Of a DNA stretch of 64,000 nucleotides, positions 38,297-47,570 are shown in pieces. Source of the DNA: Bacteroidota bacterium (GTDB lineage: Bacteria; Bacteroidota; Bacteroidia; Chitinophagales; Chitinophagaceae); the NCBI GenBank assembly GCA_018268015.1, contig JAFDXJ010000041.1, positions 119,918 to 183,917 of the forward strand. Reading direction: 5' to 3'. The translations under genes were made by a program, and so were the position numbers. Within the stretch, counting starts at the first letter, position 1. Each line of letters opens with the position of its first letter. The notes under the pieces are model-generated. The model did not search any database, had not been told where the DNA came from, and saw nothing but the letters and a program-made list of their open reading frames with translations.

Positions 38297-38770
38297 TTAA
38301 TTGGATTGCTCATCCAACAAGGGTTTCAGCCCATCACCTTTCACAATAAAATGGGCCGTACTGCTTTCCTTCAAAAATAAATAGCGATAAGGCCATAAGA
38401 GCACGGAAAGCATACCGTTAAAATCGGCAGTCTTAACACCGGGTTGTTCAAAATAATCAATTTGGGAAATAGTAAAATGAACATTATTCTCTTCCATATC
38501 AGCAGAAAGCCGAATCACACCATGTAAGACAAAACTATAAGGCACCCCTTTTTTATAAAAATGCATTTCACCGGCAAAGCTGCCCCAATTGATGGCATCA
38601 GAAGGGAAATTTTTTGTTGAAAAATTAAGTGTATAAGCGCCATCAAAAGAAAAAACATTCACTAAACAAACAGGAATTTTTTCAGACATTTCATTAAAGC
38701 AATAAAACATGGCCTGGTTTATTTGCAATAATTTTTCTACATGTTCTGGTGCTGAATTACGGTGTTCCAT
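38297..38770 (-). CDS. Uncharacterised 157-residue protein
   Basis: No signal peptide or membrane segment. The middle (about 40-100) alternates short strands (IPVCLVNVFSFDGAYTLNF, GEMHFYKKGVPYSFVLHGVIRLS) in a way that could make a small beta-barrel, loosely like the FMN-binding split barrel of pyridoxamine-phosphate-oxidase relatives, but no diagnostic motif is present. It is placed alone upstream of the RND pump gene's end on the minus strand, facing the acyl-CoA ligase. Function unknown. Confidence 0.6.
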   Translation of the reverse strand: MEHRNSAPEHVEKLLQINQAMFYCFNEMSEKIPVCLVNVFSFDGAYTLNFSTKNFPSDAINWGSFAGEMHFYKKGVPYSFVLHGVIRLSADMEENNVHFTISQIDYFEQPGVKTADFNGMLSVLLWPYRYLFLKESSTAHFIVKGDGLKPLLDEQSN

Positions 38771-38907
38771 ATCAATTAATGTTAGGTTGCATTGACATTA
38801 TTAAAAAGAAAAAGATTTTTTTTTTAAGCTGTCAAAAATAAAATTAATTTAAAATTCCGAAAATAATAATGAATGGAAGGGGGAATTTTTTCCACATTCG
38901 AAAATTG

Positions 38908-41900
38908 TTACTTTTCGCTATGATAAATGAGTCGTAGAAATGTGGGTAACACGATCAGCAATAAAGGCAAAGCAATAATAAACCCACCTATGACGGAAAT
39001 AGCTAAAGGTTGATGCATTTGAGCACCGGTGCCGATTCCTAATGCAAGTGGCATTAAGGCAATGATAGCACCTATAGAGGTCATTAATTTGGGACGTAAT
39101 CGTGTTGATATGGCATAAATAATCGCTTGGTCCACATTGGCATACCGCCTGCTTTCAAAATACTGAAGACAAGTAAAAATTGCATTTTCGCCGATTATGC
39201 CCACCATCATAATCAACCCGGTATAGCTTCCTACATTTAAAGGCGTATGAGTGACAAAAAGCGCTATGTAACTTCCGGAAATTCCTAAGATGGCTATAAT
39301 TAATATTGAAAGAGCCATACGAAAATCTTTATATAAAAACAGGATTACACAAAAAACCAATAAACAGGAACTAACCAGAATAAACACTAATTCAGAAAAA
39401 GATTTTTGCTGTTCTGCATAAGCTCCGGCATATTCAATATGATACCCTTTTGGCAGATGAATTTTTTTTGAAATTTCTGATGTTATATCTTTCATCACAC
39501 TTCCCAGATCCCTGTTATCCAGCCTCGCCGAAACAATTCCAACTGTTTGTAGGTCTTCGCGTTGAACTTCGGCATCCCCGCTATTAATTTGAATAGTGGC
39601 CAAATCTGAAAGCCGTATAACCTGCCCATTTGGTGAAAATATGGGGAAGTTACTCATATCTGAAATCGAATTCTTCGTATTGCCGGGATAAATAAGCCTG
39701 ATGGGAGTCTCCATATTCTCTTCAAAGATCTTTCCCGATACATTTCCTTCCAGGGATAATTGTACCTGATTCTGAAAATCAGTTGGGTTGATTCCATAGA
39801 AGGCCAATGCATTATAATTTGGAAAGATACTCAGAGAAGGGCCTGCAATCGTAATGCCATCAAAAACATCCGCAGTTCCTTTCACGGAATCAATAATTTG
39901 AGCAATATCACCGGACAATTTTTTCAGTAGGCTTGCATCACTGCCAAAAATTTTTACTTCAACAGGCTGGGCTGAACTCATCAAGTCACCTAACATATCA
40001 CCAATTACTTGCCCGAAATCAATTTGTAATGCCGGTTGTGAGGATTCTATCTTGTTTCTTAGATCACTGATCACTTCGTCTGTAGAATGTTTCCTGTTTT
40101 TATTCAACTGAATGAGGTAATCGCCGTTATTTGGCTCTGTAATAAAAAACCCCATTTGAGTACCGGTTCTTCGTGAATAGGATGCTACATCCTTATTGGC
40201 GAGAATTATTTTTTCTACCTGATGTAATATACGATCTGTTTCATCAAGAGATGTACCCGGTGGCGTGTTATAATCAAGTACAATACTTCCTTCATCCATT
40301 TCGGGAAGAAATCCCGTTTCTAACTTTGGGAATATATAGAAAATAGAACTCATTAAAAGGATGATAAAAACAATACTGATCCATGGTTTACGAATGAAAA
40401 AGGAAACCCATTTTTGCGTTTTAACTTGATGGGCTTCTCCGGCACCTTTTTGTTTTTTTTCTGTACTCTTTTTTTTGCCTGCAAACCATAAATAAATGAC
40501 AGGCAAACATATCCAGGTGATAAAAAATGAAGAAGTGAGAGAGATAATCATGGTGTTGGTCATGACTGTGAAATAAGCGCCTGCAACACCACTCATGACT
40601 AAAAAGGGTAAAAAAATGACAATAGTACTTAATGAAGAACCGACCATGGCAGGAAATAAAAATTGCAGCGCATGCTGAATGAGACCAGGCGCTTTTTCAT
40701 CCGGTTTCTCCTCATGAGACCTATGAATTTGTTCTATCACAACGATTGCATCATCAATGACGAGGCCAATGGAAGCTGCAATAGCACCGAGTGTCATGAT
40801 ATTTAATGTATATCCCACGATATGCATGACAATGGCTATTAATCCGAGCGTAACCGGGATAGTAATCAGAATAGTCGCTCCGGCTTTCACTGATCGCAGG
40901 AAGAGTATCGCTACCAAAAGGGCCAGTAATAATCCGATCCATAAACTATCACTTACACTATGAATGGCATCTTGAACAAAATCCGCCTGATCATAATAGG
41001 GTCGAATTTGAATATCACTGGGGAGTATCTTTTTTAATTCATCAATTTTTAGTTGAATATTTTTTGAAAGATCCACCAGATTCGCTTCCGGCTGTTTGAT
41101 AACGGCAATTAAAACACCTTCTTTGCCATTGGCATTTATTTTTATATATTCTTTCCCTTCACGAATTGAAACCGTGCCAATATCTTTCATTTGAATGATT
41201 CGTTGACCAGTTGTACTGATAATGAGATTTTGCAAATCATTTAAAGAATGTACCTGCGCATCTGTTACAGTGAGGTACAAAAGATGGTAATCATTTAAGT
41301 AACCATTCGATTGAATAAAATTTGATTGTTGCAATGCATTATTAATCAAAGAAGGGGTAACCTTCAATGCATTCATTTTTTCCTTATCCAGTGTAATCCA
41401 ATATTCTTTTGATTTTCCGCCGGTAACTTTTACCTCACTCACTCCCTCCACCTGGGATAAAAAAGGGCGAATCGTATAAAGGGCTATTTGTTTAAGTGCT
41501 ACAGGAGATTTGGTTTTGCTTTCCAATGAGTAACCCATAACCGGTAATATAGACGGATTCATTTTTTCAATAGTAATATCCGTACCGGGGGGAAGTGTAT
41601 TTTTGATTTCATTGATTTTTGAAGAAATCAAAAGCTGGCTTTTATCCATATCAGCATCCCAATTTACAAGAGCAGAAATTTCACAACTACCCCTGCTTGT
41701 CGTACTGCGAACATGTTCCAACCCGGGAATTTGTTTTATTGTATTCTCCAAAGGTTTGGTTACAGTCATGATCATTTTATCAACGGGTTGGAGACCGGCA
41801 TCAGCAATGACTTTAATTTTGGGAAAAGTGATCTCGGGGAATAAAGAAGTTTGCATTTTTATAAAGGAAAAAATGCCTCCTGCAATAATTAGAAATATGA

Positions 41901-41943
41901 AAACGCTAATTGGATTTTTATATGTGGTAAAAAAATTTTTCAA
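38908..41943 (-). CDS. RND-family efflux transporter, inner-membrane pump
   Basis: The 1,011-residue protein has the RND layout: one N-terminal helix, a large periplasmic loop, helices 2-6, a second loop, and helices 8-12. The proton-relay Asp pair is seen in GLVIDDAIVVIEQ near residue 395. It is of the drug/amphiphile type rather than the CusA metal type (inference). The frame opens with a TTG at 41943, five codons after the adaptor stop and in the same frame; no ATG occurs before residue 30, so TTG is the likely start. Confidence 0.93.
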   Translation of the reverse strand: MKNFFTTYKNPISVFIFLIIAGGIFSFIKMQTSLFPEITFPKIKVIADAGLQPVDKMIMTVTKPLENTIKQIPGLEHVRSTTSRGSCEISALVNWDADMDKSQLLISSKINEIKNTLPPGTDITIEKMNPSILPVMGYSLESKTKSPVALKQIALYTIRPFLSQVEGVSEVKVTGGKSKEYWITLDKEKMNALKVTPSLINNALQQSNFIQSNGYLNDYHLLYLTVTDAQVHSLNDLQNLIISTTGQRIIQMKDIGTVSIREGKEYIKINANGKEGVLIAVIKQPEANLVDLSKNIQLKIDELKKILPSDIQIRPYYDQADFVQDAIHSVSDSLWIGLLLALLVAILFLRSVKAGATILITIPVTLGLIAIVMHIVGYTLNIMTLGAIAASIGLVIDDAIVVIEQIHRSHEEKPDEKAPGLIQHALQFLFPAMVGSSLSTIVIFLPFLVMSGVAGAYFTVMTNTMIISLTSSFFITWICLPVIYLWFAGKKKSTEKKQKGAGEAHQVKTQKWVSFFIRKPWISIVFIILLMSSIFYIFPKLETGFLPEMDEGSIVLDYNTPPGTSLDETDRILHQVEKIILANKDVASYSRRTGTQMGFFITEPNNGDYLIQLNKNRKHSTDEVISDLRNKIESSQPALQIDFGQVIGDMLGDLMSSAQPVEVKIFGSDASLLKKLSGDIAQIIDSVKGTADVFDGITIAGPSLSIFPNYNALAFYGINPTDFQNQVQLSLEGNVSGKIFEENMETPIRLIYPGNTKNSISDMSNFPIFSPNGQVIRLSDLATIQINSGDAEVQREDLQTVGIVSARLDNRDLGSVMKDITSEISKKIHLPKGYHIEYAGAYAEQQKSFSELVFILVSSCLLVFCVILFLYKDFRMALSILIIAILGISGSYIALFVTHTPLNVGSYTGLIMMVGIIGENAIFTCLQYFESRRYANVDQAIIYAISTRLRPKLMTSIGAIIALMPLALGIGTGAQMHQPLAISVIGGFIIALPLLLIVLPTFLRLIYHSEK

Positions 41944-41958
41944 AAGATATGAAAATGA

Positions 41959-42897
41959 TTAAGGTTTGAGAAGGGTCACTTTTGAACTATCATCAAGGCC
42001 ATAATTACCTGTTAAAATGATTTTATCCGAAGCTACAAAATGTGGAGATACTATTTCAATGAACCCGCCTGATTCCACACCTTTTGTTACTGGTATTTTA
42101 ATAGCTATTGAATCATTGATGAGTTTCATCACCCAAAATTCATCCTGCATTTCATTAGATAAGACCGCTTCTTTTGGTAATACAGATACCTGCCTCGCAT
42201 CATTTTTTAATAAGATCACTTTCCCAGAAAGGTTTTCAGGGATGGGATGATTAGGAAATACGCGCAGGATCACTTTCATCGTTTGTGATGATGGATCAAT
42301 GGAGTGCATATCTCCACTGATATATCCAATTAATTGCTCATTGTCTGGTAAAGTAATCTTCAGGGTTTTTTTATTAATGATGAATGGCCTTAATTCATAG
42401 GGTACTTCCAACAGGAAAACAAAACTACGAGTATCGGTGATTACGGCCAGTTGATCACCATCCTGAACATAATCTCCAATTTGGTGATTCAGTTCAGATA
42501 CAAAACCCGTTTTATTGGAATAAATAGTATTTATACCTGAAAATTGAAAACTCGAATCAAGTTGATTAATCGTATTGCCCAGGCTTACAGCCTCTTTTGT
42601 TTTGATAGTGAATAGTGATTGTCCTTGATTGACATTTGAATTCAAAATGATATGAGCGTTTTGAATATAGCCTGTTGCATTGGCTCGTACGATCCATTTT
42701 TGTAAAAAAGTGGCCGTTGCATTTAATATCATTGAGTCTTCCAGAATCGTATCCCTGGTTGTAGTAATTGTAACAGGAGTCACAGTATCACTTACTTCTT
42801 CAGCATTGGCATTAGTATTATTTGATTTGCAGGAAAAAAGGGCTATCGATATAAAGCATAACCAGGCGAGCAGGAAATATTTCTTAAGTGCAGGCAT
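41959..42897 (-). CDS. RND periplasmic adaptor (membrane fusion) lipoprotein
   Basis: The 312-residue protein has a lipobox (ALFSC, Cys at about 23). A biotinyl-lipoyl-like half motif is seen in ANATGYIQNAHIILNSNVNQGQSLFTIKT (written in family terms), with the partner half at NKTGFVSELNHQIGDYVQDGDQLAVI, then a beta-barrel. The hairpin between the two halves is short. It links the RND pump to the TolC-like channel, and its gene lies between theirs (6 and 15 base gaps). Confidence 0.9.
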   Translation of the reverse strand: MPALKKYFLLAWLCFISIALFSCKSNNTNANAEEVSDTVTPVTITTTRDTILEDSMILNATATFLQKWIVRANATGYIQNAHIILNSNVNQGQSLFTIKTKEAVSLGNTINQLDSSFQFSGINTIYSNKTGFVSELNHQIGDYVQDGDQLAVITDTRSFVFLLEVPYELRPFIINKKTLKITLPDNEQLIGYISGDMHSIDPSSQTMKVILRVFPNHPIPENLSGKVILLKNDARQVSVLPKEAVLSNEMQDEFWVMKLINDSIAIKIPVTKGVESGGFIEIVSPHFVASDKIILTGNYGLDDSSKVTLLKP

Positions 42898-42903
42898 ATA
42901 AAT

Positions 42904-44139
42904 TTATTTTACCCAATAATTTATTTGATTCAAAATGTGCATTCGTGTAATTCTATTTTGCGTAAGGAGGTTGTTTATAGAGAGATGATTTTGTAAGGCA
43001 AGTATAAAATCTGCAATACTCACTTCGCCGGTCTGCAATAGTTTTTCATTAGCTTTTATAAGGGTTTCAGCATATTTTAATTGATTATTAATTTGAGTAA
43101 TCAGGTTTTCCGTACTTTTTAATTGTTTTTGCAAGCTATTGATCTGTTGAGAATATTGATTGAAAAAGAAATCGCGGTTTTTAATTCTTTGCTTTTCGGC
43201 CAAATCAATTTTTTCATAAGTAATTTTTTTTTGCCCCCCGTCTGATATGGGTATTTCTAAACTGATACCGGCGCTGATACCAAAATTTTTGTAAGCACTA
43301 TACGCAAAAGTGGAATTAAATCCTGCATCTCCATATACCGAAATTTTTGGTGCATAGGAAGCATCCACTAATGATTTTGTATTCCTTAATAAAAGGCTGT
43401 CTAAGGTAAATTGTTTTATGAATACTGAGTCAATGATAGCATCTTCCTGGTATGATAAGTTAAAGGGTTCAGTTAGGTCTACTCTATCGGTATCTTTTAT
43501 TCCTGTTAAATACCTTAGCAAGGAAAGATCATTGACATATTGAATACTATCCTGGCTTAGCTGCAGTTGTTGTTGTTGCATGGTTACCAGGAATGTCAGG
43601 TATTCTGTTTGTTTGTAAATATTCTTTTGTGTGAGGACACGTAAAATTTTTTCTTCATTAATCAGTAAGTTGACTATTTTTTCAGTTTCCTCAAATTGTT
43701 GCCCACTTCCAAAGGCATTGATGTATTGTTCACTAATTGTTCGTTTCAGGTCATGCTCCGTCAATGTATAGTTGAGGGTTAAAGAATCATTATGAAGTTT
43801 GAAATTTTCCAGGTTGGCAGACAATGTTTTTCGGGAGATTAATTCTTTGTTTATGCCGATAAGCGTTGCAAAATTTCCGACATTGGTAATGGCATTATCA
43901 TACCCAAAGCCGCCAATAACAGGAGCATAACTATTGATACTGGAAAATTTAACCTGGGGTTTTAAAGAAGCCAGCAATAATAAGCTATCCAGTGAATTCA
44001 GCTGTTGCTGGTATTGGATTGATGTCAATAATGGACTATTGGTCTTTGCATTTTCAATAAAAAAGGAAAGTGTGTTTCGTTGTGCAATTGCGTGTGCAGA
44101 TATAACTAAGAAACTAATAAAAATAAAAACATATTTCAT
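42904..44139 (-). CDS. TolC-like outer-membrane efflux protein
   Basis: The 411-residue exported protein (signal peptide about 1-19, HAIAQ) has long amphipathic coiled-coil helices in two repeats and short beta regions, as in TolC-family channels. GISLEIPISDGGQKKITYEK near residue 290 matches the family's conserved region. It is the first gene of the TolC-adaptor-RND set and begins 79 bases after the PepSY-like gene, past a strong hairpin. Confidence 0.9.
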   Translation of the reverse strand: MKYVFIFISFLVISAHAIAQRNTLSFFIENAKTNSPLLTSIQYQQQLNSLDSLLLLASLKPQVKFSSINSYAPVIGGFGYDNAITNVGNFATLIGINKELISRKTLSANLENFKLHNDSLTLNYTLTEHDLKRTISEQYINAFGSGQQFEETEKIVNLLINEEKILRVLTQKNIYKQTEYLTFLVTMQQQQLQLSQDSIQYVNDLSLLRYLTGIKDTDRVDLTEPFNLSYQEDAIIDSVFIKQFTLDSLLLRNTKSLVDASYAPKISVYGDAGFNSTFAYSAYKNFGISAGISLEIPISDGGQKKITYEKIDLAEKQRIKNRDFFFNQYSQQINSLQKQLKSTENLITQINNQLKYAETLIKANEKLLQTGEVSIADFILALQNHLSINNLLTQNRITRMHILNQINYWVK

Positions 44140-44155
44140 TAAGACACATTTAAAT

Positions 44156-44207
44156 AAAACAGCAAATTAATAAAAGCGGTATGGACCGCTTTTATATATG
44201 CTGTTTT
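44156..44207 (-). terminator. Long hairpin between the regulatory and efflux genes
   Basis: An 11-bp perfect stem (44170-44180 with 44185-44195, four-base loop) lies inside a second 9-bp inverted repeat (44156-44164 with 44199-44207). On the minus strand it begins 11 bases past the PepSY-like stop and is followed by a T-rich stretch, so a full or partial terminator is likely. It would make efflux-gene expression depend on readthrough or on a promoter within the short gap. Confidence 0.7.
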
Positions 44208-44217
44208 CTATCAGGAT

Positions 44218-44652
44218 TTAATCTTCATCTTTTATTTCCTTTAAGAAATTTCCATTTTCATCAAACAATACATCCATACCTTTCACTTCTGCTTCATACA
44301 TTATCTCACCATTTGCTTTTGTAATCTTCGCCGCTTCTTTTACTTTTTCGCCGGCATACTGTTTATGAATGTAATTCATTATAGATGTTGGTAATTCAGA
44401 AACCTTAATATCTATTTCAGTTTCCTGCAGATTTCCATTGACATCGTACAATTCTGACATATCATACTTATTCATTTTAAAGCTGGCTTCATAGTTAGTG
44501 TTCTCCTTATCCCATTTGGCATTTACACCCGGATGCTTTTGATCAAATGCTGATTTTACTTTAGCCGGTAGTTGTGATTCATTCAATTTTTGCGCACAGG
44601 CCGAAAAACTGATCATGCCCACAATGAACGACAAAATACTCATTTTTTTCAT
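44218..44652 (-). CDS. PepSY-like periplasmic protein
   Basis: From the ATG at 44652 (chosen because it gives a clean signal peptide) the protein has 144 residues and a possible lipobox (ISFSAC). Two repeats of the PepSY-like type follow: FDQKHPGVNAKWDKENTNYEASF with DVNGNLQETE, and IHKQYAGEKVKEAAKI with LFDENGNFLKEI. Proteins of this kind often sit beside two-component systems in Bacteroidota and may sense or buffer a periplasmic signal. It lies 34 bases downstream of the histidine kinase. Confidence 0.82.
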   Translation of the reverse strand: MKKMSILSFIVGMISFSACAQKLNESQLPAKVKSAFDQKHPGVNAKWDKENTNYEASFKMNKYDMSELYDVNGNLQETEIDIKVSELPTSIMNYIHKQYAGEKVKEAAKITKANGEIMYEAEVKGMDVLFDENGNFLKEIKDED

Positions 44653-44686
44653 ATTATTATTTTTTGATGAATCACAAAGAAAGATA

Positions 44687-45958
44687 TCAATTCTGTTCAA
44701 AATTTGAAGCTAAAAATGAAATTCTAAAGCAATGCATCTTTTTATGAAAACGATATGAAACTGGGAAATGGGCAAAGGCACATATTTGCTTTATGATGGC
44801 CAGGCCCAGGCCCATTCCGGGAGAATTATGTTCCTTATAAAATCGATTAAATATTTCTAATTTATTCAATGCAATTTCTCCACTATTGCAAATATTTAAT
44901 TCGAAGTCATTTAAAATGATTTCAAGTTGCCCATTTTCTCTGGTATATCTGACTGCATTGCTTAATAAATTATTCAGTAGAATTTCAAGTAATTGTTTAT
45001 TAAATAGGATATTTTTGTTTGTTAGCTGAACCTTTAAACCTATGTTTTTACTTTGAAAAAGTTCATGAAACTGGTTCACTTTTTCGGTTATCAATTTATC
45101 CAGCAAAACATTTTCGTTGGCCATGAACTGGCCATTTTCAATTTTTGTGAGCAATAATAAAGACTGCATTAAATGTTGCAATTTCCCCACTGCATTGTAT
45201 ATATCATTTAATTGATTGAGATGAGCGGCATTCAAATTTTCATCCTGGATAAGGTTGTCCATTTTTAATCTGATTATCGCCAGTGGAGTTTGCATTTCAT
45301 GCGATGCATTTTCGGTAAACACTTTTAAGGATGTATATTCCCGTTTAACCTGGTTAGCCATACTCATAACAGATTCATTTAGTTGGGCAAATTCCGTGAT
45401 CTTATTGCTTTCTAAATGCAAAGTTGTTTTTTTGTATAAGCTAAATTTTTTTAATTCGTCCAGTGTTTTATAAAATGGATTCCACAATTTTTTCAAGAAA
45501 TACCGATTAATGAAAAATAGCAACCCTAGCAAGATAACTAACATGATAATTGTGACTAATACTATGTATTGAATCAAATCTTCGGTTTCTGCTTGTGGCT
45601 CTCTAACTGTTGCCAGGAAAGATTTCCCCTGTATTATTACAGGGAATTCTATTTGCCTGAAGATGACCTTTTCTTTCTCTGTGGCATCATAAATTGAGAC
45701 AGAAGAAATAGTTGTGCTGGTTTTATTTTTTTGTAATGGGACAAAAAACAATTGTTGTGTTTTATTGTTTATAGGTAGGGGTAAATTGTCATTGATTTTA
45801 ACAAAATCCATTACTTCTTGCCTTTCCGTTGTAAGATCCTCATCTAATTGAGCAATGAGAATCTGCCATACCACGATATAGTAACAAAATGCACTTACCA
45901 ATAAAATGCTACAAGTTGCAATTAGATTTAATTGCCTGTATTTTGTCAATAATTTCAT
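44687..45958 (-). CDS. Sensor histidine kinase
   Basis: The 423-residue inner-membrane kinase has two membrane segments (about 12-33 and 130-150) flanking a periplasmic sensor region of about 95 residues, then a HAMP-like linker, a phosphoacceptor helix with His220 (ASHEMQTPLAIIR), the N box (LLNNLLSNAVRYT) and the G box (GMGLGLAIIKQIC). The typical DxGxG box is weak (NICNSGEIAL). It overlaps the regulator gene by four bases and partners it. Confidence 0.93.
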   Translation of the reverse strand: MKLLTKYRQLNLIATCSILLVSAFCYYIVVWQILIAQLDEDLTTERQEVMDFVKINDNLPLPINNKTQQLFFVPLQKNKTSTTISSVSIYDATEKEKVIFRQIEFPVIIQGKSFLATVREPQAETEDLIQYIVLVTIIMLVILLGLLFFINRYFLKKLWNPFYKTLDELKKFSLYKKTTLHLESNKITEFAQLNESVMSMANQVKREYTSLKVFTENASHEMQTPLAIIRLKMDNLIQDENLNAAHLNQLNDIYNAVGKLQHLMQSLLLLTKIENGQFMANENVLLDKLITEKVNQFHELFQSKNIGLKVQLTNKNILFNKQLLEILLNNLLSNAVRYTRENGQLEIILNDFELNICNSGEIALNKLEIFNRFYKEHNSPGMGLGLAIIKQICAFAHFPVSYRFHKKMHCFRISFLASNFEQN

Positions 45959-46632
45959 GAATTTGTAAATTGGTAGCCCATTCCATATACTGATTTGATA
46001 TAATCATTAGAGCCGGCTTCGGCCAATTTTTTACGAAGGTTTTTAATATGTGTATATATAAAATCAAAATTGTTGGTCATATCCATTTCATCTCCCCAAA
46101 GGTGATTGGCTATTGCATCTTTCGAAATGATTCTGCCTTTATTGATCAAAAAATATAATAATAACTGGTATTCTTTCTTAGTGAGCGTGATTTCTTTTTG
46201 ATGTATAAAAACAGTTTGCGATAAAGTATCCAGTTTGATTTCAAAAAAAACAATAAGATTATTCCCATGATATTTTTTACGACGAATGATTGCAGCTATA
46301 CGTGCACTAAGTTCGGTCAAATGAAATGGTTTTACAAGATAATCATCTGCTCCCAGTTGCAATCCTGTAACACGATCATCCAAAGAGTTTTTTGCGGAAA
46401 TGATTAATACGCAATCTTCTTTTTTATCTGCTTTTAAGTATTTTAGGATTTCAAGTCCATTTCCATCTGGTAAGCCAATATCAAGGAGTATGCAATCATA
46501 TTCAAATATCTCCGTTTTATCATGGGCCTCTTTTAAAGTAAAGGCAATCTCACAAATATAGTTTTCCACTGTAAGGTATGCTGCCATACTTTCCGCTAAT
46601 TGCTGCTCATCTTCTATAATTAGTATTTTCAA
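45955..46632 (-). CDS. OmpR-family response regulator
   Basis: A receiver domain (LIIEDE, phospho-Asp in CILLDIGLPDGNG, Lys in DDYLVKPF) joined to a winged-helix DNA-binding domain (LTKKEYQLLLYFLINKGRIISKD, YTHIKNLRKKL, VYGMGYQF). No ATG is available at the N-terminus: TTG codons occur at 46650 and 46632, and the latter gives the canonical opening MKILIIEDE, so it was chosen. It is the promoter-proximal gene of the regulator-kinase-PepSY set and likely controls the efflux genes downstream (inference). Confidence 0.93.
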   Translation of the reverse strand: MKILIIEDEQQLAESMAAYLTVENYICEIAFTLKEAHDKTEIFEYDCILLDIGLPDGNGLEILKYLKADKKEDCVLIISAKNSLDDRVTGLQLGADDYLVKPFHLTELSARIAAIIRRKKYHGNNLIVFFEIKLDTLSQTVFIHQKEITLTKKEYQLLLYFLINKGRIISKDAIANHLWGDEMDMTNNFDFIYTHIKNLRKKLAEAGSNDYIKSVYGMGYQFTNS

Positions 46633-46699
46633 TCTAAATGATTTTTGCAAATCAAAAAAGCAATTCTGTGGTAAACCTGAAGAACTATTTTTATTGAAA

Positions 46700-47503
46700 T
46701 CAGGGTGCGTAAATGGCTTTTACTGAATACATCATAGGAATTTTATTTTCAATCCCCTTAATCCGCCAATAGCCATCATTTCCTTTTACCGTGTTATTGA
46801 AACAATTATGTACGCTGTAATTGAATTCATTAAAATGATTTATTGTTAAACCATGATGAATCAGTGCATTTAAAACCTCAGAAATACTATGATTCCAGCT
46901 ATAATTCTTATGCGTAATGGGGGCATTTCTATCTGTGTATGTGCCCGTTAAATCCTCTTCAATAATTTCCTGGTTATGATAAAAGTATTTGATGTATTCA
47001 AAATTTTCATCCATCATCCAGACAACCGGGTGGAATTCTGCCATATAAAATGTGCCTCCGGGTTTTAAAAGGAATACAATAGTCTCTGCCCATTTTTCCA
47101 GATCGGGCAACCAGCCAATTACACCATAAGATGTAAATACAATATCAAATGCATTTTTCAATTTATGGTGCTGAGTTAAATCATAAACATTACTACAAAT
47201 AAAAGTAGCCGGAATATTTAATTCATCTTTGATTTCATTAGCAATTTCAATGGCTTGTGGAGAAAAATCTATTCCGGTTACATCTGCTCCTTCTCTTGCC
47301 CAACTTAAAGTATCCATTCCAAAATGACATTGAAGGTGGATCAATTTTTTACCCTGAACATTGCCCATCTCCGAAAGTTCCAATTGATTCAAAGCAGTTT
47401 TGCCTGCTTTAAAACTATCGAGAGCATAGAAATCAGAATCTTTATGCACCTGCGCCCTTTTATTCCACGAGTCCCTGTTTGCTTCAAAATATTTTTCATT
47501 CAT
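46700..47503 (-). CDS. Class I SAM-dependent methyltransferase
   Basis: From the ATG at 47503 the protein has 267 residues. It begins MNEKYFEANRDSWNKRA and holds LIHLQCHFGMDTLSWAREGADVTGIDFS (SAM motif I and the acidic ribose contact), then DIVFTSYGVIGWLPDLEKW and LKPGGTFYMAEFHPV. It is similar in type to UbiE/Tam-like small-molecule methylases; substrate unknown. It stands apart from the ribosomal genes upstream, which end in a terminator. Confidence 0.85.
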   Translation of the reverse strand: MNEKYFEANRDSWNKRAQVHKDSDFYALDSFKAGKTALNQLELSEMGNVQGKKLIHLQCHFGMDTLSWAREGADVTGIDFSPQAIEIANEIKDELNIPATFICSNVYDLTQHHKLKNAFDIVFTSYGVIGWLPDLEKWAETIVFLLKPGGTFYMAEFHPVVWMMDENFEYIKYFYHNQEIIEEDLTGTYTDRNAPITHKNYSWNHSISEVLNALIHHGLTINHFNEFNYSVHNCFNNTVKGNDGYWRIKGIENKIPMMYSVKAIYAP

Positions 47504-47516
47504 CTTACAAATTTGC

Positions 47517-47552
47517 AAAAAAAAGAGGAACTTGTTGAAAGTTCCTCTTTTT
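47517..47552 (-). terminator. Terminator of the rplM-rpsI-rpsB-tsf unit
   Basis: A 13-bp stem (47520-47532 with 47540-47552, seven-base loop) with GC-rich core GAGGAACT. On the minus strand it is followed by a T run, and it starts 18 bases past the tsf stop. Confidence 0.92.
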
Positions 47553-47570
47553 GAAAAAAGTATGAAAAGC

